From Eudromia elegans (Eukaryota; Chordata; Aves; Tinamiformes; Tinamidae): DNA of 64,000 nucleotides. The stretch lies in contig PTEX01000206.1 in NCBI GenBank assembly GCA_003342815.1, positions 1,302,001 to 1,366,000 of the forward strand. Direction: 5' to 3'. Both the position numbers and the translations under genes were made by a program. The notes beneath the pieces were generated by a model. That model was not told the DNA's origin and did no database searches. It saw only the letters and a program-made list of their open reading frames with translations. Shown one piece after another: positions 13,656-26,520 of the stretch; the first letter of the stretch is position 1; every line of letters starts with the position of its first letter.

Positions 13656-13778
13656 CTGTAAGTGATATGTTTGTGTTGCCACTTCTGTCCCGTTAACGCG
13701 TATCGTTTCCGACGAATGTTAAATTTGGAGCTGCCTCTTGTTTGGTCAGGAACACCACATCGAGGCTTCTTCATCCAG
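13656..13778 (-). CDS. MMP16: MMP16 exon 3: cysteine switch and furin cleavage site
   Basis: This 123-bp exon encodes about residues 94-134. The first base completes an aspartate codon from exon 2, and the last two bases begin a serine codon finished in exon 4. The acceptor is a T-rich tract ending TTTGCAG before 13778, and the donor is AG|GTACAA at 13656/13655. The peptide reads WMKKPRCGVPDQTRGSSKFN, then IRRKRYALTGQKWQHKHITY. PRCGVPD is the MMP cysteine switch, whose cysteine binds the catalytic zinc and keeps the enzyme latent. RRKR is the proprotein-convertase site. Cleavage after it leaves Tyr at the N-terminus of the mature enzyme, at position 120 in human numbering, which agrees with this exon layout. 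The frame is intact. Asparagine replaces the histidine I remember in human SSKFHIRRKR. Six CpGs are packed into 13691-13714, over the furin-site codons. Confidence 0.98.
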
Positions 13779-14299
13779 CTGCAAAAAAACAATAAAACAC
13801 ATAGTTAAAGTAAAGTAACACAGAAGATGAATCATACCACTGTACCCAAATAAGAAGAATGTCAACATTTTTTTTGAAGTTACAATAATGCCAAACTTGT
13901 GCCTATACACAAAAATGGCTATCAACAGGAAGAGCCATTTGATGCAGACTTAGGATGCTATTTTATGGTATTGAATCACCTCCCATGCCACAGAACCAAA
14001 TTAATTTGTTGTTACCTTTCTTAGTTTTGTGTTGCTACCAACTCTGAACAAAGTCTTTACAACCGGGTAAGTCTTTCAGCTTTCATCATATATGCTGATT
14101 CTTTCAAGGTAATTATTATCTGTATTATTAGTTTACCTACCAAAGGTGAAGCTAAAATAGGTATTCAAAAAGTAGGTCAATTCACAAGATCCTGAATTTT
14201 GTTTTACCATTCTGTGATTTTACTCTGTTCTCTCATTGTTCTTTTATTTAAACAATTCCCAAATTCTTTCCATGAGATTGGTCAGTCAGGTGGGAAAGG

Positions 14300-14302
<3 letters not shown>

Positions 14303-14350
<48 letters not shown>
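14303..14350. repeat. (AT)24 perfect microsatellite
   Basis: Forty-eight bases of uninterrupted AT dinucleotide lie in MMP16 intron 2, about 525 bp from the exon 3 acceptor. A perfect tract this long is expected to be polymorphic and prone to cruciform formation or sequencing error. Confidence 0.97.
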
Positions 14351-14353
<3 letters not shown>

Positions 14354-15319
14354 ATACAAGATGCTGAAAATGCTAATACTATAATAGTATTGATCCCTTT
14401 GGTACATGCTTTTACTATCCTACTGCCTTTCAATGCAGTGAAAAGTATCAGCCCTTATCATAACTGTAAATTCTTAGGGGAGTTATCTAGCTCAAGAATT
14501 CTACCTAAGAATATTTAATGCACTATACAAAATTAACTTGAAAAGGTCTAAATCATAAACAAAAATGGACACCACAGGAACACCTAACTTTTCAGATGTG
14601 TTTAATTTTTACAGTGGTGTTTTTGATGTTTTGATTGATGAATGATGTTTTGATTGATATATTTTTGAAGTATTCCAATATGTCAAATATTTCAAATTTG
14701 ACTGTATTACAAATATATCAAAATTGAGACAATGCCTAATTCCAAAGCACAATTTCAAAGTCCATATCATCACATGAAGAGTTTCTCAGTTGAAGTGTAA
14801 GGGGCTATTTAGTTTAATTAAATGTAGCAAAATTCAGCTGAAGTGGTTATTAAATAAGAAAGATGTATAGTACCAGGCAATTGTCCATTGCCATCAGGAA
14901 GATAGTACAACTAAAGATGTTCATTATGTAAGTAAAAGATATAATTCTTGTGTTACTTCTCTGCTTCATTGACTTTTATCACGTCGGGTAATTATTGGTA
15001 CAAAAGCATCATTTTTTTTTCTGTGCACTTCCGAATGTTATTTACTGTGACCCTATATTATGACTTGCATACATTAATTTCTGACCATTGCATTGGCATT
15101 TAATCAACACATCATAAATATATACATCTATAAGTGGAATGTACTTATGAATGGATGGCTGAAAATTCATTGGAAATGTAATTTAATTAAAACATAGACT
15201 ATTCTAAAACATGCACAAGTAAAGAAAACACAACAACAGCAACAAAAGCAAAGAACCAATCAATCATCTGTCATTTTCATCTTTCCTGCAGATAGTCTTT
15301 GCTCAATATACCCAAAATG

Positions 15320-15338
15320 AAAAAAAAAAAAAAAAAAA
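15320..15338. repeat. A19 homopolymer
   Basis: Nineteen consecutive A residues lie just before a compound TA/CA microsatellite. No retrocopy body or target-site duplication was recognised next to it. Confidence 0.9.
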
Positions 15339-15387
15339 TCTGTTGTTTTGTCCAAAAGAAAACACGGAATATTCACACTACAAAGGA

Positions 15388-15512
15388 TGTGTGTATATAT
15401 ATATATATATATACACATACATATATATACACACACACACACACATATATACACACATATATATACATATATATACATACAAATATATATATACACACAT
15501 ATATATATATAA
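15388..15512. repeat. Compound TA/CA (TG) microsatellite
   Basis: About 125 bp of alternating pyrimidine-purine sequence. It begins with GTGTG, continues as TA repeats, contains a CA block, and then alternates TATA with CACA and CATA units. Alternating CA/TA tracts favour Z-DNA or cruciform structures (general knowledge). Open frames on both strands across it are artefacts of the repeat. Confidence 0.95.
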
Positions 15513-18500
15513 CCAAATTAAATCATTGATTTGATAAAGAAAACAGATACTAACAGACACAGTAAATAAAGTTTTTAGAGTAACAAAGATGAAAATTGAT
15601 CAATCCCATACTCAAGAATTGAAATCTGCATTCTAAAGTTTTATAACTACCAATATAGGGTAAGGAATATTGCATACTGAATGAATTTTTGGAGACAGGC
15701 TAATGGAATACAGACTTCCAGTCAAAGCCAGCCACACTCATTTTCATAAATCAGTATAAAGAAGTATGTAAGTACAGCCAGGCTTATAACACTTGTAATA
15801 TACTCTGGCTATGGATTTATAGGAGATTATTTTTAAATAGCTAAATGCGAGTTCAGCTGACCAGTCTGTGGGCAAGTGTTGATTCAGCAAAGTAGATGTC
15901 AGTGACTTCTGGGTTATGTCATTACTGCCAAGTTAAATTTGCTTTATTAATGGAGTAAAAAGGCAAGTATTAGTTATAGACTAAAGGGCAGTGCCATTCC
16001 TCTCAGTATGATACCACATTTACCTCCAGCACATGAGATCAAAAATTGGCTCAGATTTCAGAAAATTTGTAGGCACGTGTCGTGGGTAATACTTTTTCTT
16101 AGTGCATGCCAGATCAGCATGCAGTCATCATGCATTTTAACAACTGGGTATATTCACATTACACTGTTCAAATCGCGCAAACACACTGCAGGAAAAAAGA
16201 CATATTTGCAACAAAAGACAAGTTTTCTCACCTTAAGGTGATACCACTACACCAAAAGAAAGAAGCAAGGAATAAAACAAAAAATAAACAAACAAACAAC
16301 TATCATATTTTGTTAGAAACAGTGAAAAATGTTAGGGTCTGACATAGTATATGCAATCTAATATATTATGTTTAATTGCATTATTTTAAGGGCAATGATA
16401 AATCAGTTGAATCAGACTCCAAGGAAGCAAAAAAATCTGACGGAGATCTATCTTAATAACAGGGTTTGCTCACCCAGCAGAGACCCCTGGTAGATAAGAA
16501 GTGTAAATATTCAAAGTTATGAATTTAAAAGTCAGTCTTCAAAGCTGTTATTGAAATAAGCTTTCCAGTTATGTCAAAGGTTCAATACTCTTACAGAATA
16601 TACAGTTAGTATTATAATAGGTCTTATGATTCAGAGAAAGATCTAATAGAAAAAGACAGGACCAGCAGGTAGCAGAGATTTGAAATTCAATACCTTATCT
16701 TTGTACGAAGTACTAAAAATTCATTTTTAACAAAAGAAGACATATCCCAAAATATCTTTTTTTTTATGAAATTTAACAAAACACAGTTCATTCTTGACTT
16801 CGTTCTGACGTGGTATGAACCTACCAAGAACATTATGCTTCTTCAGTGGGCAGAGTACGTTCCAATTTGTAGGCTGTGTGACCCACTGCTCTTCTTCAGG
16901 TTACAGAACGACTTGCTTCTGTGACTCACACACAATAAAAATCCCAATGCAAATCAAATGGCCCACTAGCTTTCAGCAAACCGTCTTGTTCAAACATTCA
17001 GGAAAGATGCAATTCACTCTATACAATACACACGACGAGCTGGCCATTGAGTCTAACACCTAGGTCTCAGCTAAGTTTGTCACACAAAGTTGTAAGTACA
17101 CTATTAAAGAGTCCACACTAGAGACACTCTTTTTTAGGACATAAATGAGGCAACTCTTCATTAGTTTTTAACTTAGAAACAGTAACTAATCTTACTCTGA
17201 CTGGGGAGAACTATCAGGAATGACTATTAATGCTCATGACACCTGTGAATGCTGTCCTCTTCTATCTGTGAGAAAACTGACAAAAATAAAAATTCATTTC
17301 TATTTTCTCCTGTCTATAGCTACTTTAAAACTAATATTATCATGGTGCTCCTGTTTTTGATGGATTGCAGGATTCTAATAATTTTTTCTCTGAACAACAT
17401 TTTTGTATAAAATAAAGTGCATATTGGTAATGACTTTGCCTCTCTTTCAACCTTCCTATTTATTTCTGAATCTGTGGAAATCGTTTATGCAGCAGCCCCT
17501 GAAAATAAGTTTTTTAACAGTACTCTATAAAGTGACTTAATTGTGACTAATGTACTCTATCTGGTGACTGTGTCACATCAAATTCTTCTCTTAGCTGTAT
17601 TTGTTTAAATCTTGAGGAAATATATATGTCAAAGAATTAAACCACTTAGACTCACAGAAAATTTGAAAAGATTGAAATAAAAATATGCAACAAAACTGTA
17701 AAATTCCTCTAGTGGAGAGACAGCTGAACCTGAACTTCTCACAACCTGAGTGTGTTTTCTAAACAAACTTAGATATTTGGGGAATAAGACAAAGAATCTC
17801 CTTTCTTAAACCTTCTGGAAGAAGAAATTTGTAAAAGTCCCATTTTGTTCTAACATAGAATCACATCATTAAAGAAACCAACTTTAGTTAATTCTAGCAT
17901 TTTTTTGCACTCTTTAGCCTTAATCAAAAGTGCTCTGTTGCTTAGGTTCTATAATGTTAAAGAAAACATCAAAACAAAACAACAAAAAAACTCTTTGTTT
18001 TTGTCAGAGGTATAATGAATGTTTGCAAGGGTTGTTCTAAGAAGAAGCAAATTCAGCTTTTAAAATAAAGAAAAGAAAAAAGGAGAATGCCAAAGATCTG
18101 ACATGACTTAACGGTTGAAAAAGCTACAGTACTGCACGGTTTTCCCCTGGTTTCTCCCATTTTCCACCTTTTATCACAAAGGCCTCCATGGTTTTTATTG
18201 ACTTCAGGGGTCTCATGGCAAAATCTCTTGTGAGGAGAAAGAGAGAGAGGTATTTTCTGAGCTTCGTTACTGTCTCTACTGTACTCTCACCTGTAGGACT
18301 TTATTGCCACTCCTCTAACTACTAGGAAGTAGCAAGTAAGATACTGTTTCAACCCTCTTCTGGAGGACAATTTCTCTGCAAGGCTTCTCATTGAATGAGA
18401 AAGCTGAAAAAACGACATCCTGGGTAGCTGTTGTATGAAAACAATATTTACCATTAAAATAGACCGCTGACTTTGTTTTAATAATGAATAGTTGTTTTCT

Positions 18501-20201
18501 GTGAATAGCTTAAAATTTACTGCTCAGTCTTATGCTGTGCCTTATAATTAATACGTAAGCGGTAAAGAAGGGATATATTATTACATTTTAATTATATATC
18601 CTGAAATAGATTTGTAGAGAAGCCTAACTGAGCATTAAATGGCACATTTGCCATTTATTTTAAGAGGATAACGCTGAAGTGAATGCTCTGATACTACTGC
18701 ATAGATTTATCCAGCATCTTTACACACTATAGCATAAACCAAGAAATTTGTAATGTACCCTCTTAGATTAGAACACACATTTTTGAAATGAAGACACTTT
18801 GGCATAACTAAGATGCTAGGTTTAAGAAAATACAGTAACTACCCTTTTTTCGTTAGTATGTTTCTTTAGGAATGTGAAAGGACAGGAAACTAAACAGTGG
18901 CTCCATTTTCGAGAACTTCGTATTTTAATGAGCCATTTTGTTGGGCAAATGAGTTGAGCAATATAGAAATGAATCACATAAAATACTGTGGCATTCATAA
19001 AAAGTGTCAGACAATATTTTCATTTGGTTTGCTATTGTAATTACACTTTTATTTTTAAGATCCCTTATACTTTCCCACCATTATAATGATGCTTCTTCCT
19101 TTTACCTTTAACGATGTCTCACTCTTCCTTATCCCTAACAATACATGTGCACCAGGGAAGCCACTCGGGAAACAGATTAAAAAGAAAAAAAATAGAAAAC
19201 CAAGAAAATGATAAGGAGTAGGGGGAAGATGAACAGTGTTCATACTTATGCATGTCAGAATACTCTTTGGGGATTATCTATTTCTCGCAACAATAATATC
19301 CTCCCAAGAGACTTTTGATGACGATGCTACAGGACATTATTTCTCTGCTAATATTCCCCAAGTAGGTTTCTATCAAGTTGCTACAATAACTTCTTTTAAT
19401 TATTTGTTCTTCTGAAGACTGACAAGCTCAAGTAATCCTGTCTCATAACATGCTAGAGAGGCAGGTAAAGCCCCATGCAACAAGATGAGAACATATTGCT
19501 TCTATAAGGTTCCTGCCGCTGTCTTTTTTTTGTAATGCGAGCATCAGATGTGATTATAACATTTATTAATCAGAGAAACAATGGCAAGTTGCTACATATT
19601 TGTGGTCAAAAGATAGCATATATATTCTTCTCACAGATGAAAAGATAAAAAGGTTTAAAATGTTTACAAAATACTGTCATAACTGAACAATTAAAAAAAC
19701 ACAAACTATCCTTTGTTATAAAACTGCATTTGTCAGGGACACTTAGAGGTCTAAACTCTAACTTGAGGCCTCTCTCTCTGAATAGAGGCCTCTTGAGGAT
19801 ATTAATCTACTGAGTTTAATCTAATTAATCTAATCTAATTTCTCACCTTCAATGCAAATCTGACAAGTGTTTAAGAAGCCAATTCTGCTCCCTGTTTGGT
19901 TCAAGTCAATACAACTTCAAATGTGTAAGTGGAAGTGGAATTCATCCAGTATGAGTTATAAGTACCAAAAAAATCTGGTGCTTTGAAATGCCTTCCTGAG
20001 CAGCAGAAAAATCATGTATCAAAGATTTGGAAGACTCAGGATATGTGAGAATGCAGAATGAAGGCTTTGAACTGCTGTGTAGGTGGATTCTTCGGTCTTT
20101 TACATAAAAAAAAGAAATGAAAACAACCTTCCTGGCATGCTGGTCAACATAAAAATGTTTAGCCAATATAAAAGACTTCTCTTTGCAGTTAAAGCTTCTC
20201 T

Positions 20202-20231
20202 TTTTCTTTTTTTCTTTTTTTTTTTTTTTCC
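20202..20231. repeat. T-rich tract
   Basis: About 30 bp of T with a few C interruptions lie in intron 2, followed by CCCCTGG. No associated mobile-element body is recognised. Confidence 0.8.
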
Positions 20232-21698
20232 CCTGGTTTGTTTCTGTCTGAATTTACTACCTAATGTACTGAAGTAAGAGGCAGGCTCCACTTTTCCTTC
20301 AGCTGCCACTTTCAGTCCTCTCCATACTGCTGACTGTGAAGAGATTATTTTTCTTTCAGTGAATGAGAGCGCCTCTTCCACTAATGTGTCTTTTAAAAGG
20401 CTGCTGGTAACTGGTGTAGTAGCTGTCTGCCCTCATGGATCAATCACTGAGGCTGTGTGAAGAGCCTGGTCTGTACTCTGCAGCCTGGAATATGAACATG
20501 CTTTTGAGCATGGCTCTCACAAGGCATTTTCTGAGTCTACTGCCATTGTGCTGCGTGTTCTAAGGTCCTTTAAACTCCTAAACTGAGGGATGTGACCAAC
20601 TCACATCCCCTTAGGGCAGTCCTAAAATCTGTTTTGCTTTATTGCTTTTCAATGCATGTGCCAGTGGAATAAAATGATTTTTCCAATCCTTCCAGCACTT
20701 TAGGTAGTCTCTTCCCTAAACCATAAATGATTGAAAAAACACTCACATCAGTTACTTTACCAGAAAAAGAAACATGAAACATCGGAGCAGGGCTGTGAAG
20801 GTGGAAACAAAAGAGGATTTTTTTCCCAAAAAGCGTTTTCTGTCTGCCAATATTAAAAAAGTAGAAGAAATATATTCCAAGATAATAAATGCCAAAATTG
20901 TAACTCCAATGTTATTTGGTTATCATTTTCTAAGTAAAGCAACTGCTTTCTAAAACTACAAGATATAAAGTTTATGACATTTGAATGGGAAAAAGTCCAA
21001 TGAGCACTTCAAATCTTAGTCCTAGATAAGATTTCTTAATTGTGTGCTAATAATCTTTTGGGTTTTTCATCTTCCTGGCATATTTCCAGTGATATAGTAT
21101 GAAGGCATTTGGACATATCTTTTAATGATTCTGTTGCACAGTTTGAATTTATCTATGCTTGGCCTGTCAGTAGATTCAGATATTATCTACCTTAAATGAC
21201 TTCAAGGCTTGCAAAGGTCAGGTAAAACCCATTTGATTTTACTGCATGTTAAAATGATCACACCTGTGGTATTGTTACTGGAAACCATTAAATGAATGGG
21301 CCAGCGGAGCATGATAAATTTTTTTGCAATGAGGATAAGGGAATTTACACTAAAAAATTTCCAGTAAGAGACTCTTTCCATTGCAATACATTTTGATAAT
21401 CTTCTTTCCTGCCAGTTTTGAATAAATTTGGCCACTTCTGCATTGTTAACCTTTTAGCTCCTTCTTCAGTTAACCCTAAAACATTTTTTTAATTATATAT
21501 CCAAGAGAGAAATTTGACTGCCAGCTCTGAAGAAAGAGAGCCAAAGAAGTATAAAAACATTTTAACTCCTCATCCAAAGCTGCAACACTATTTGGATATC
21601 TCAGTCACCACACTCCATGTGCTTTAAAGTTTTTTCCAGTTGCATGTTATTCTTCCTGAAACAGAAAAGTCAAGAGCAGTACATTACCAGTTACTTAC

Positions 21699-21847
21699 TC
21701 AATCGTGTTCCTGTCCACCTTGCCTGTCATGTTAATGCCATAGAACTGCTGCATGGCAGCTATAGCTGACTGCATGGTTTCTGCAGAGCGCAGCACCGAC
21801 ATTCGGGGGTCAGTTGGAGGAAGGTAGCCGTACTTTTGTAACCATAC
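21699..21847 (-). CDS. MMP16: MMP16 exon 2: propeptide
   Basis: This 149-bp exon encodes about residues 45-93 of MT3-MMP plus two bases of an aspartate codon completed in exon 3. The acceptor is CATTGCAG before 21847, and the donor is GA|GTAAGT at 21699/21698. The peptide begins VWLQKYGYLPPTDPRMSVLR and continues SAETMQSAIAAMQQFYGINM, then TGKVDRNTI. This is the peptidoglycan-binding-like helical bundle of the MMP prodomain, which packs over the active site and holds the enzyme latent until furin-type cleavage. GINMTGK contains an N-glycosylation sequon. One difference from remembered human MMP16 is isoleucine for leucine in QSAIAAM. The frame is intact and the phase matches exon 3 exactly. 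Exon 1, encoding about 44 residues with the signal peptide, should lie upstream, beyond the window's high-coordinate end. Confidence 0.98.
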
Positions 21848-22851
21848 CTGCAATGACAAGTGCAATGGCTTTTGAATACAAATCAGAGGTAAATTATATG
21901 CTTCTTAATAATTAGCTTTGTGTCAAATATGACGAAACTTTTATTCACCAAGAACAAATCCCATTAGTGTGGTATTTTGCCGAGGAAAAATTCTTTTGGG
22001 CTTTTATTTTTACTCCTTTATTAAAGATGTTTTAAGATTTAGGGCTGGTGTTTTGTACCCAGGAGCTAGCTCTTTACTCTGCAATTTTAATCTCCTCTTT
22101 CAATTATTTATTGAATGTATATATTTATCTCAAGTTACAGCTTCAGTACCTCTCCCTAGCTCTAGGCACTTCAAGAAATTTTTCATAATATTATTCAGCA
22201 ATTATAATAACAAATCCACAGCAGATCTCACAGAATGGCAGTACAGTACACTGGCATTTTTCTCTCAAAGAACATGGAAAAGAGGGTGGGGAAAGACTCA
22301 GCTTTCCTGGAAGATTACTGCACTCCGTGATAAGCAAAGCAGCTGGCTGGAAGAGAGGCAAGTAGGAGAGTCTGGGCCCACTTATGGGAAACTCCCTGAT
22401 GACAGGAGCCTCCATTTTAAATGAAGATGGATTTAGTGACGAATGTTTATGTTCTTAATGGTGTAGAGAGGGTAAGGACATGGTCCCAATAACTGGAAGC
22501 TTTATGGATTAAAGCCAACATTTTAAATACACCTGGAAAAGAAGGAGCTCTCACAGCACTCAAATATGCTATCTGCTTGAGGCAATATTTAATATAAACA
22601 CATTGCAGTCATCCTAATGTTTCTATGCATTCTCAAAAGCCTGTCTCTATAGGGCATACAGCAAGACTTTTGAAGGGATAAGAGCACTAACACATCTTCA
22701 AAAATGTCCTCAGTAGCTTCTCATCTGAAGTTCACTACACTGAAAGGTACATATATTGCTACCATACAACAGATTAAAATACTATTGCTCGGCCTCACTC
22801 CTCCTGGTAACAAAGTACCTGTGACTCCATCAAACTAATCTTTTCTTCTTT

Positions 22852-22910
22852 AAAAAAAAACCAAACAAACAAACAAAAAAAACCCCACCCACCACAAAAC
22901 ACACTCATAT
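22852..22910. repeat. AAAC-rich simple repeat
   Basis: A run of A, then several AAAC units, then an A/C-rich stretch with CCCACCC and CACAAAACAC. Low-complexity sequence in intron 1. Confidence 0.8.
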
Positions 22911-24428
22911 ATCAATTTAAACATCCCTCTCAAATATATCATGTGCCACTTCATGGGTTCTGGATTGTTTCATTAATGTTATCCACCCACTCTTCCCCTG
23001 GAGTGTGTTGTGAGATCTGACTGCTTCATACATCACTTCTGAGTTATCTGTCTGTGCATACATACTATTTCTACATTCCCTGACACCAAAGTACAAGGTT
23101 TGTGATTCTCAGCCTGAAGTTTCACTTGCTGAGTCAATCTGATCCAGCTCTGTAACAGGACAACCGTGTTGGTTGTGCATTTCAAATTTACAAAAAAATA
23201 ATTTACTTACTTACTCATTCACTTAAATGTTCACATAATTCACTTAGCTAGAGTGCCACTTTCTGTAGGAAGCCTGGTTTTCCTTCTGTTTCTGAAGGAT
23301 GGCTTGAGGAGCCAGAGTTGGGAGGTTGACAAGAGAAAAGCAAGATGTGGAAAGAAGACTAAGGCAGTAACAGATCAGTCTGACACAAGGCTGCAAGGAT
23401 TTCAAGGTAGTATGTAGAGTTCCTTTAAATAAAAATTCACAACAAGTATAATTAAGAGTTGAGTTATTTTGGGACTCATCCTATCAACTTTTTGCAGAAA
23501 AGGCAAAGGGATCAATGTCAGAGAGTGACATTAAAACAGACGATCAGTCACAGAAACAAAATAATTCAGAGTAACATGTCACTACTGCCTGAAAGGATCC
23601 TACTCTTATTCCACCCTGTCAGTATGAGTTTGGGACACAGATACTGAGCTGGGTTTCCCATGCACATCTCTCTCAGGAGCTAAGGGCATACAGAATTGCT
23701 TGGCAAGCTTGTGAGGCCACCTACCACCACTGAGAAAACCACTCCTTTGAGGCAAAACCCGAAGGAGACAGTAATATGCCTTTATAATTTACCAAATTTA
23801 CCAGAAGCTGAAGCTTACCCTAATTAGAAAAATAAGAAGAGACTGATCATGGAAAAAGGTAAAGGACTCTTCCAGATAAACTAGAATTAAGCACAGTACC
23901 ACTGCAGACACAGGGCAAGAAGTGGTTGAGAAGACAAGATAGCCTCTCAGCTTCTAAAGAATCTCTGTTAAATACAGGTGCCTGATAATCCCTCCCTATC
24001 ATCGCAGAGAAGGAGGAGATCCCCTTGTATCTTTCCTCAGCCTTCAAAATAGCAAGTAGAACACTCAGGTGATGTACTGGAAACTCAGCTAACACTCTGG
24101 AAGCAAGGACCTTTTTCCTGACAATTCAGACAAACTGGCCTCCAAGTCAGTTAAGCAGCAAACGCTCAAGAGTATGAGCTCAGATACTGCACGAATGCTA
24201 CCGTGTTCTGAGGAAGTCATGAGACAACAAATCTGCTCACTGCCTCATGCTGTAGTTTTCCCAGTCCTCTACCAATAAATAAAAAAAAAAACCTGTTTCA
24301 GTGTGCCAAATATCTGATATATACCCAAAGACTCTGTTTTGTGTGTAGTCCAAACACTAGGAACTATGAGGGAAAAAATTAAGTTTAGAGTGAAATCCAA
24401 GATATGTATGTGAGGAAAAAAACAGTGA

Positions 24429-24519
24429 GGAAAAAAGAAAAAAACAAAACAAAACAAAATAGAATGAAGCAGCACAGCAGGAGAATAAATTAAAGCCTTG
24501 TTATTGTTGTTGTTGTTTG
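24429..24519. repeat. Two nearby simple repeats, (AAAAC)n and (TTG)n
   Basis: An A-rich stretch with several AAAAC units (about 24438-24459) is followed about 40 bp later by ATTGTTGTTGTTGTTT (about 24502-24517). Both are short and low complexity. Confidence 0.8.
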
Positions 24520-25336
24520 AGACAATCATATTAAAGAAATTATGACAAGAATTTCCCTCTTCCTTTCTACTAAAATTAGAAGTCTCTCTGTCTTAATACA
24601 CTTCATCAACATTAATGCAATGTTGGCAAGAAACTGTATTTTCAGAAGCTATCTATTACTCTGAGGAACTCATGCATTACAGAAGAACATAGTGAAGTAA
24701 ACATCTAATATGCAGTCTCTGGGACACCCACAAAGATACTTGGCACAAACTCTGAAATTGGTGATATGTCCCATGTCTTTCTGCATTTTAGGGATATAAA
24801 ATATTGCTACTTCAGGAGGAGTTTTTAGGCACAGCTTTCTAATTCTTCAGCAGCCTGTTAGTTCCCTTGTAGTGTAACTATGGACAAACAAAGCTGGAGG
24901 ACAACAGGTTCTACCACCTCACCTCTGTTCTGGCACTTTACTACTACTGTGACATTTCTCTTAGAGTCATATTTCTCTTGTAAATTAAGTCTGCAATCTC
25001 CCACCAGATCTGCTATGGATGAGGAGAACTGATTATTCCTTTCCCCTATGCAATTCATTGCCTTCTTCCAAACACATTTCTTAATTCTTATGTGAGTCAG
25101 TCTTTTAAATCTTTTTAAAATAAAGAAACCTTATCTGTTTAATCCTAGAGACTTTTCATAGTTCATATTAACCTCTTGGAACCTAGAACCTAAAATTTGA
25201 CTTTACTAAACATCTGCTTGCATTAGATTTGTATAGTGTTCCTATTGCTAGCTTGTTAACAAACCCTGGAGTTTGTAACTCCAACATAGACACTGAAACA
25301 TTTAATTTTTGGGGGTAAAGTACAGAATCAGAATTG

Positions 25337-25368
25337 GTGTGTGTATATATATACACATATATATATCA
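25337..25368. repeat. TG/TA/CA microsatellite
   Basis: Alternating GTGTG, TATATA and CACATA units over about 32 bp in intron 1. Confidence 0.85.
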
Positions 25369-26234
25369 TTTTTCCTCATTTCCTCAAACAGTCTAACAGA
25401 GCATGGATCAAAACAATTTCACAAACACCTTCAGTAGTACAGATACATGTCCTTATTATTCAAGTCCTACTGTTCCTTTTCTATAGATTTATCATGCAAA
25501 TCCTAGTGATTCTCAGTAAAAATAATAACTTCATAATTTCAAAATATTTTGGCTTTTCATATATATCTACCTAAGTCATTGCAAATAAAACTATTTAATA
25601 TAACTGAGTAATTCAGGGGATTAATTTGTATATCTTACATTTAAGAACCTGACTCTTACTGAATACCAACATGATTTAGCAGTTTAAGTGCTGATGTCAT
25701 TTTGGAAAGAGGAGATTTTTACTACACTATAGATTAATAAGCTGACTCCAGAATTAGAAGTATAGCTAAGCTAGTGCTTCATGTATGCCAATTTATGAAA
25801 CACCTTAGTGTTTGCTAGTATCTCCACTATATTTTGTCTTCAGACCTACCAGCTTGTTATTGCTGCTTTGATATCACTAGAAGAAGGTCTGCCCAGCTCT
25901 GGCATTGGTAGAGCACTTCTCAACCCTTTGCTCAGCATTTGAAGAACACATCTTTTTTTTTTTTTTTTTAAATTTTGGTATTCAGTATGCTTTTCTCCTA
26001 ATGATGTTGCAATGCTGCAAGTTGTTAACAGTTAATGATGTAGTTTAATTAGAGGCCTAACTGCTGCAGTTAATACTGACTTTCTAGTGGCAATCTGAGC
26101 TGATAAACTAGAAGCAAGTATTATTTATACTGAGCAGTGTGGTGAATCTTCTGCGGGTTTTCCTACGTATTAACTCCAATTATACCAGTCTCTTACTGAT
26201 GACTAAAATACTTAAATTCTTAAAATACTATTCT

Positions 26235-26250
26235 CTGTGAATTCACAGAA
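26235..26250. other. 16-bp perfect palindrome
   Basis: TCTGTGAATTCACAGA reads the same on both strands. A further ATT/AAT pair lies outside it after a one-base bulge. About one palindrome of this size is expected by chance in 64 kb, so no function is claimed. Confidence 0.5.
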
Positions 26251-26486
26251 TACAGAAGTTAGGTATTTTGTGCAGAGCACTGATTTGGTGAGAAAATTCC
26301 TTAGCTAAATACATTGCCAAAATAGCACATTACAGCAACACACATTCGAGGAAACTTTAACCTAGTCTATGAGAAATAACTCTGAAATATGAATAAGAAT
26401 TATAATAGTTGACAAAGTAGTTTAATAATTCTTATAGCTTTACTACCTATAGTTAAAATCTGAGATAACTAATCCTTAACAGCTAC

Positions 26487-26520
26487 AAAAAGAAAAAAAA
26501 AAAAAGAGAGAGAGAGAAAG
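26487..26520. repeat. A-rich / (GA)n tract
   Basis: An A run is followed by GAGAGAGAGAG over about 34 bp. Simple sequence in intron 1. Confidence 0.85.

Larger units (their letters stand above)
13779..21698 (-). other. MMP16: MMP16 intron 2 (7920 bp)
   Basis: This is a complete intron between exon 2 (donor GTAAGT) and exon 3 (acceptor TTTGCAG). It contains two prominent microsatellites near its 3' end (14303-14350 and 15388-15512), an A19 run at 15320-15338, an AAAC-type run near 16272-16298, and a T-rich tract at 20202-20231. I see no dispersed repeat or gene. Short frames rich in Y/I/H codons near 15.3-15.5 kb only read through the microsatellite. Confidence 0.9.

Noticed and set aside
15260-15560. 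Overlapping open frames rich in Tyr, Ile, His, Thr, Val and Cys on both strands
   Set aside because: They are translations of the TA/CA microsatellite, not genes.
19764-19795. Two GAGGCCTC palindromes 12 bases apart
   Set aside because: Arms of only 8 bp that are themselves palindromic. No further structure.
21969-22424. 151-codon open frame on the plus strand just upstream of exon 2
   Set aside because: It has no recognisable domain, is rich in F/L/S codons from AT-rich DNA, lies antisense to MMP16 and shows no splice or promoter context. Best explained by chance.
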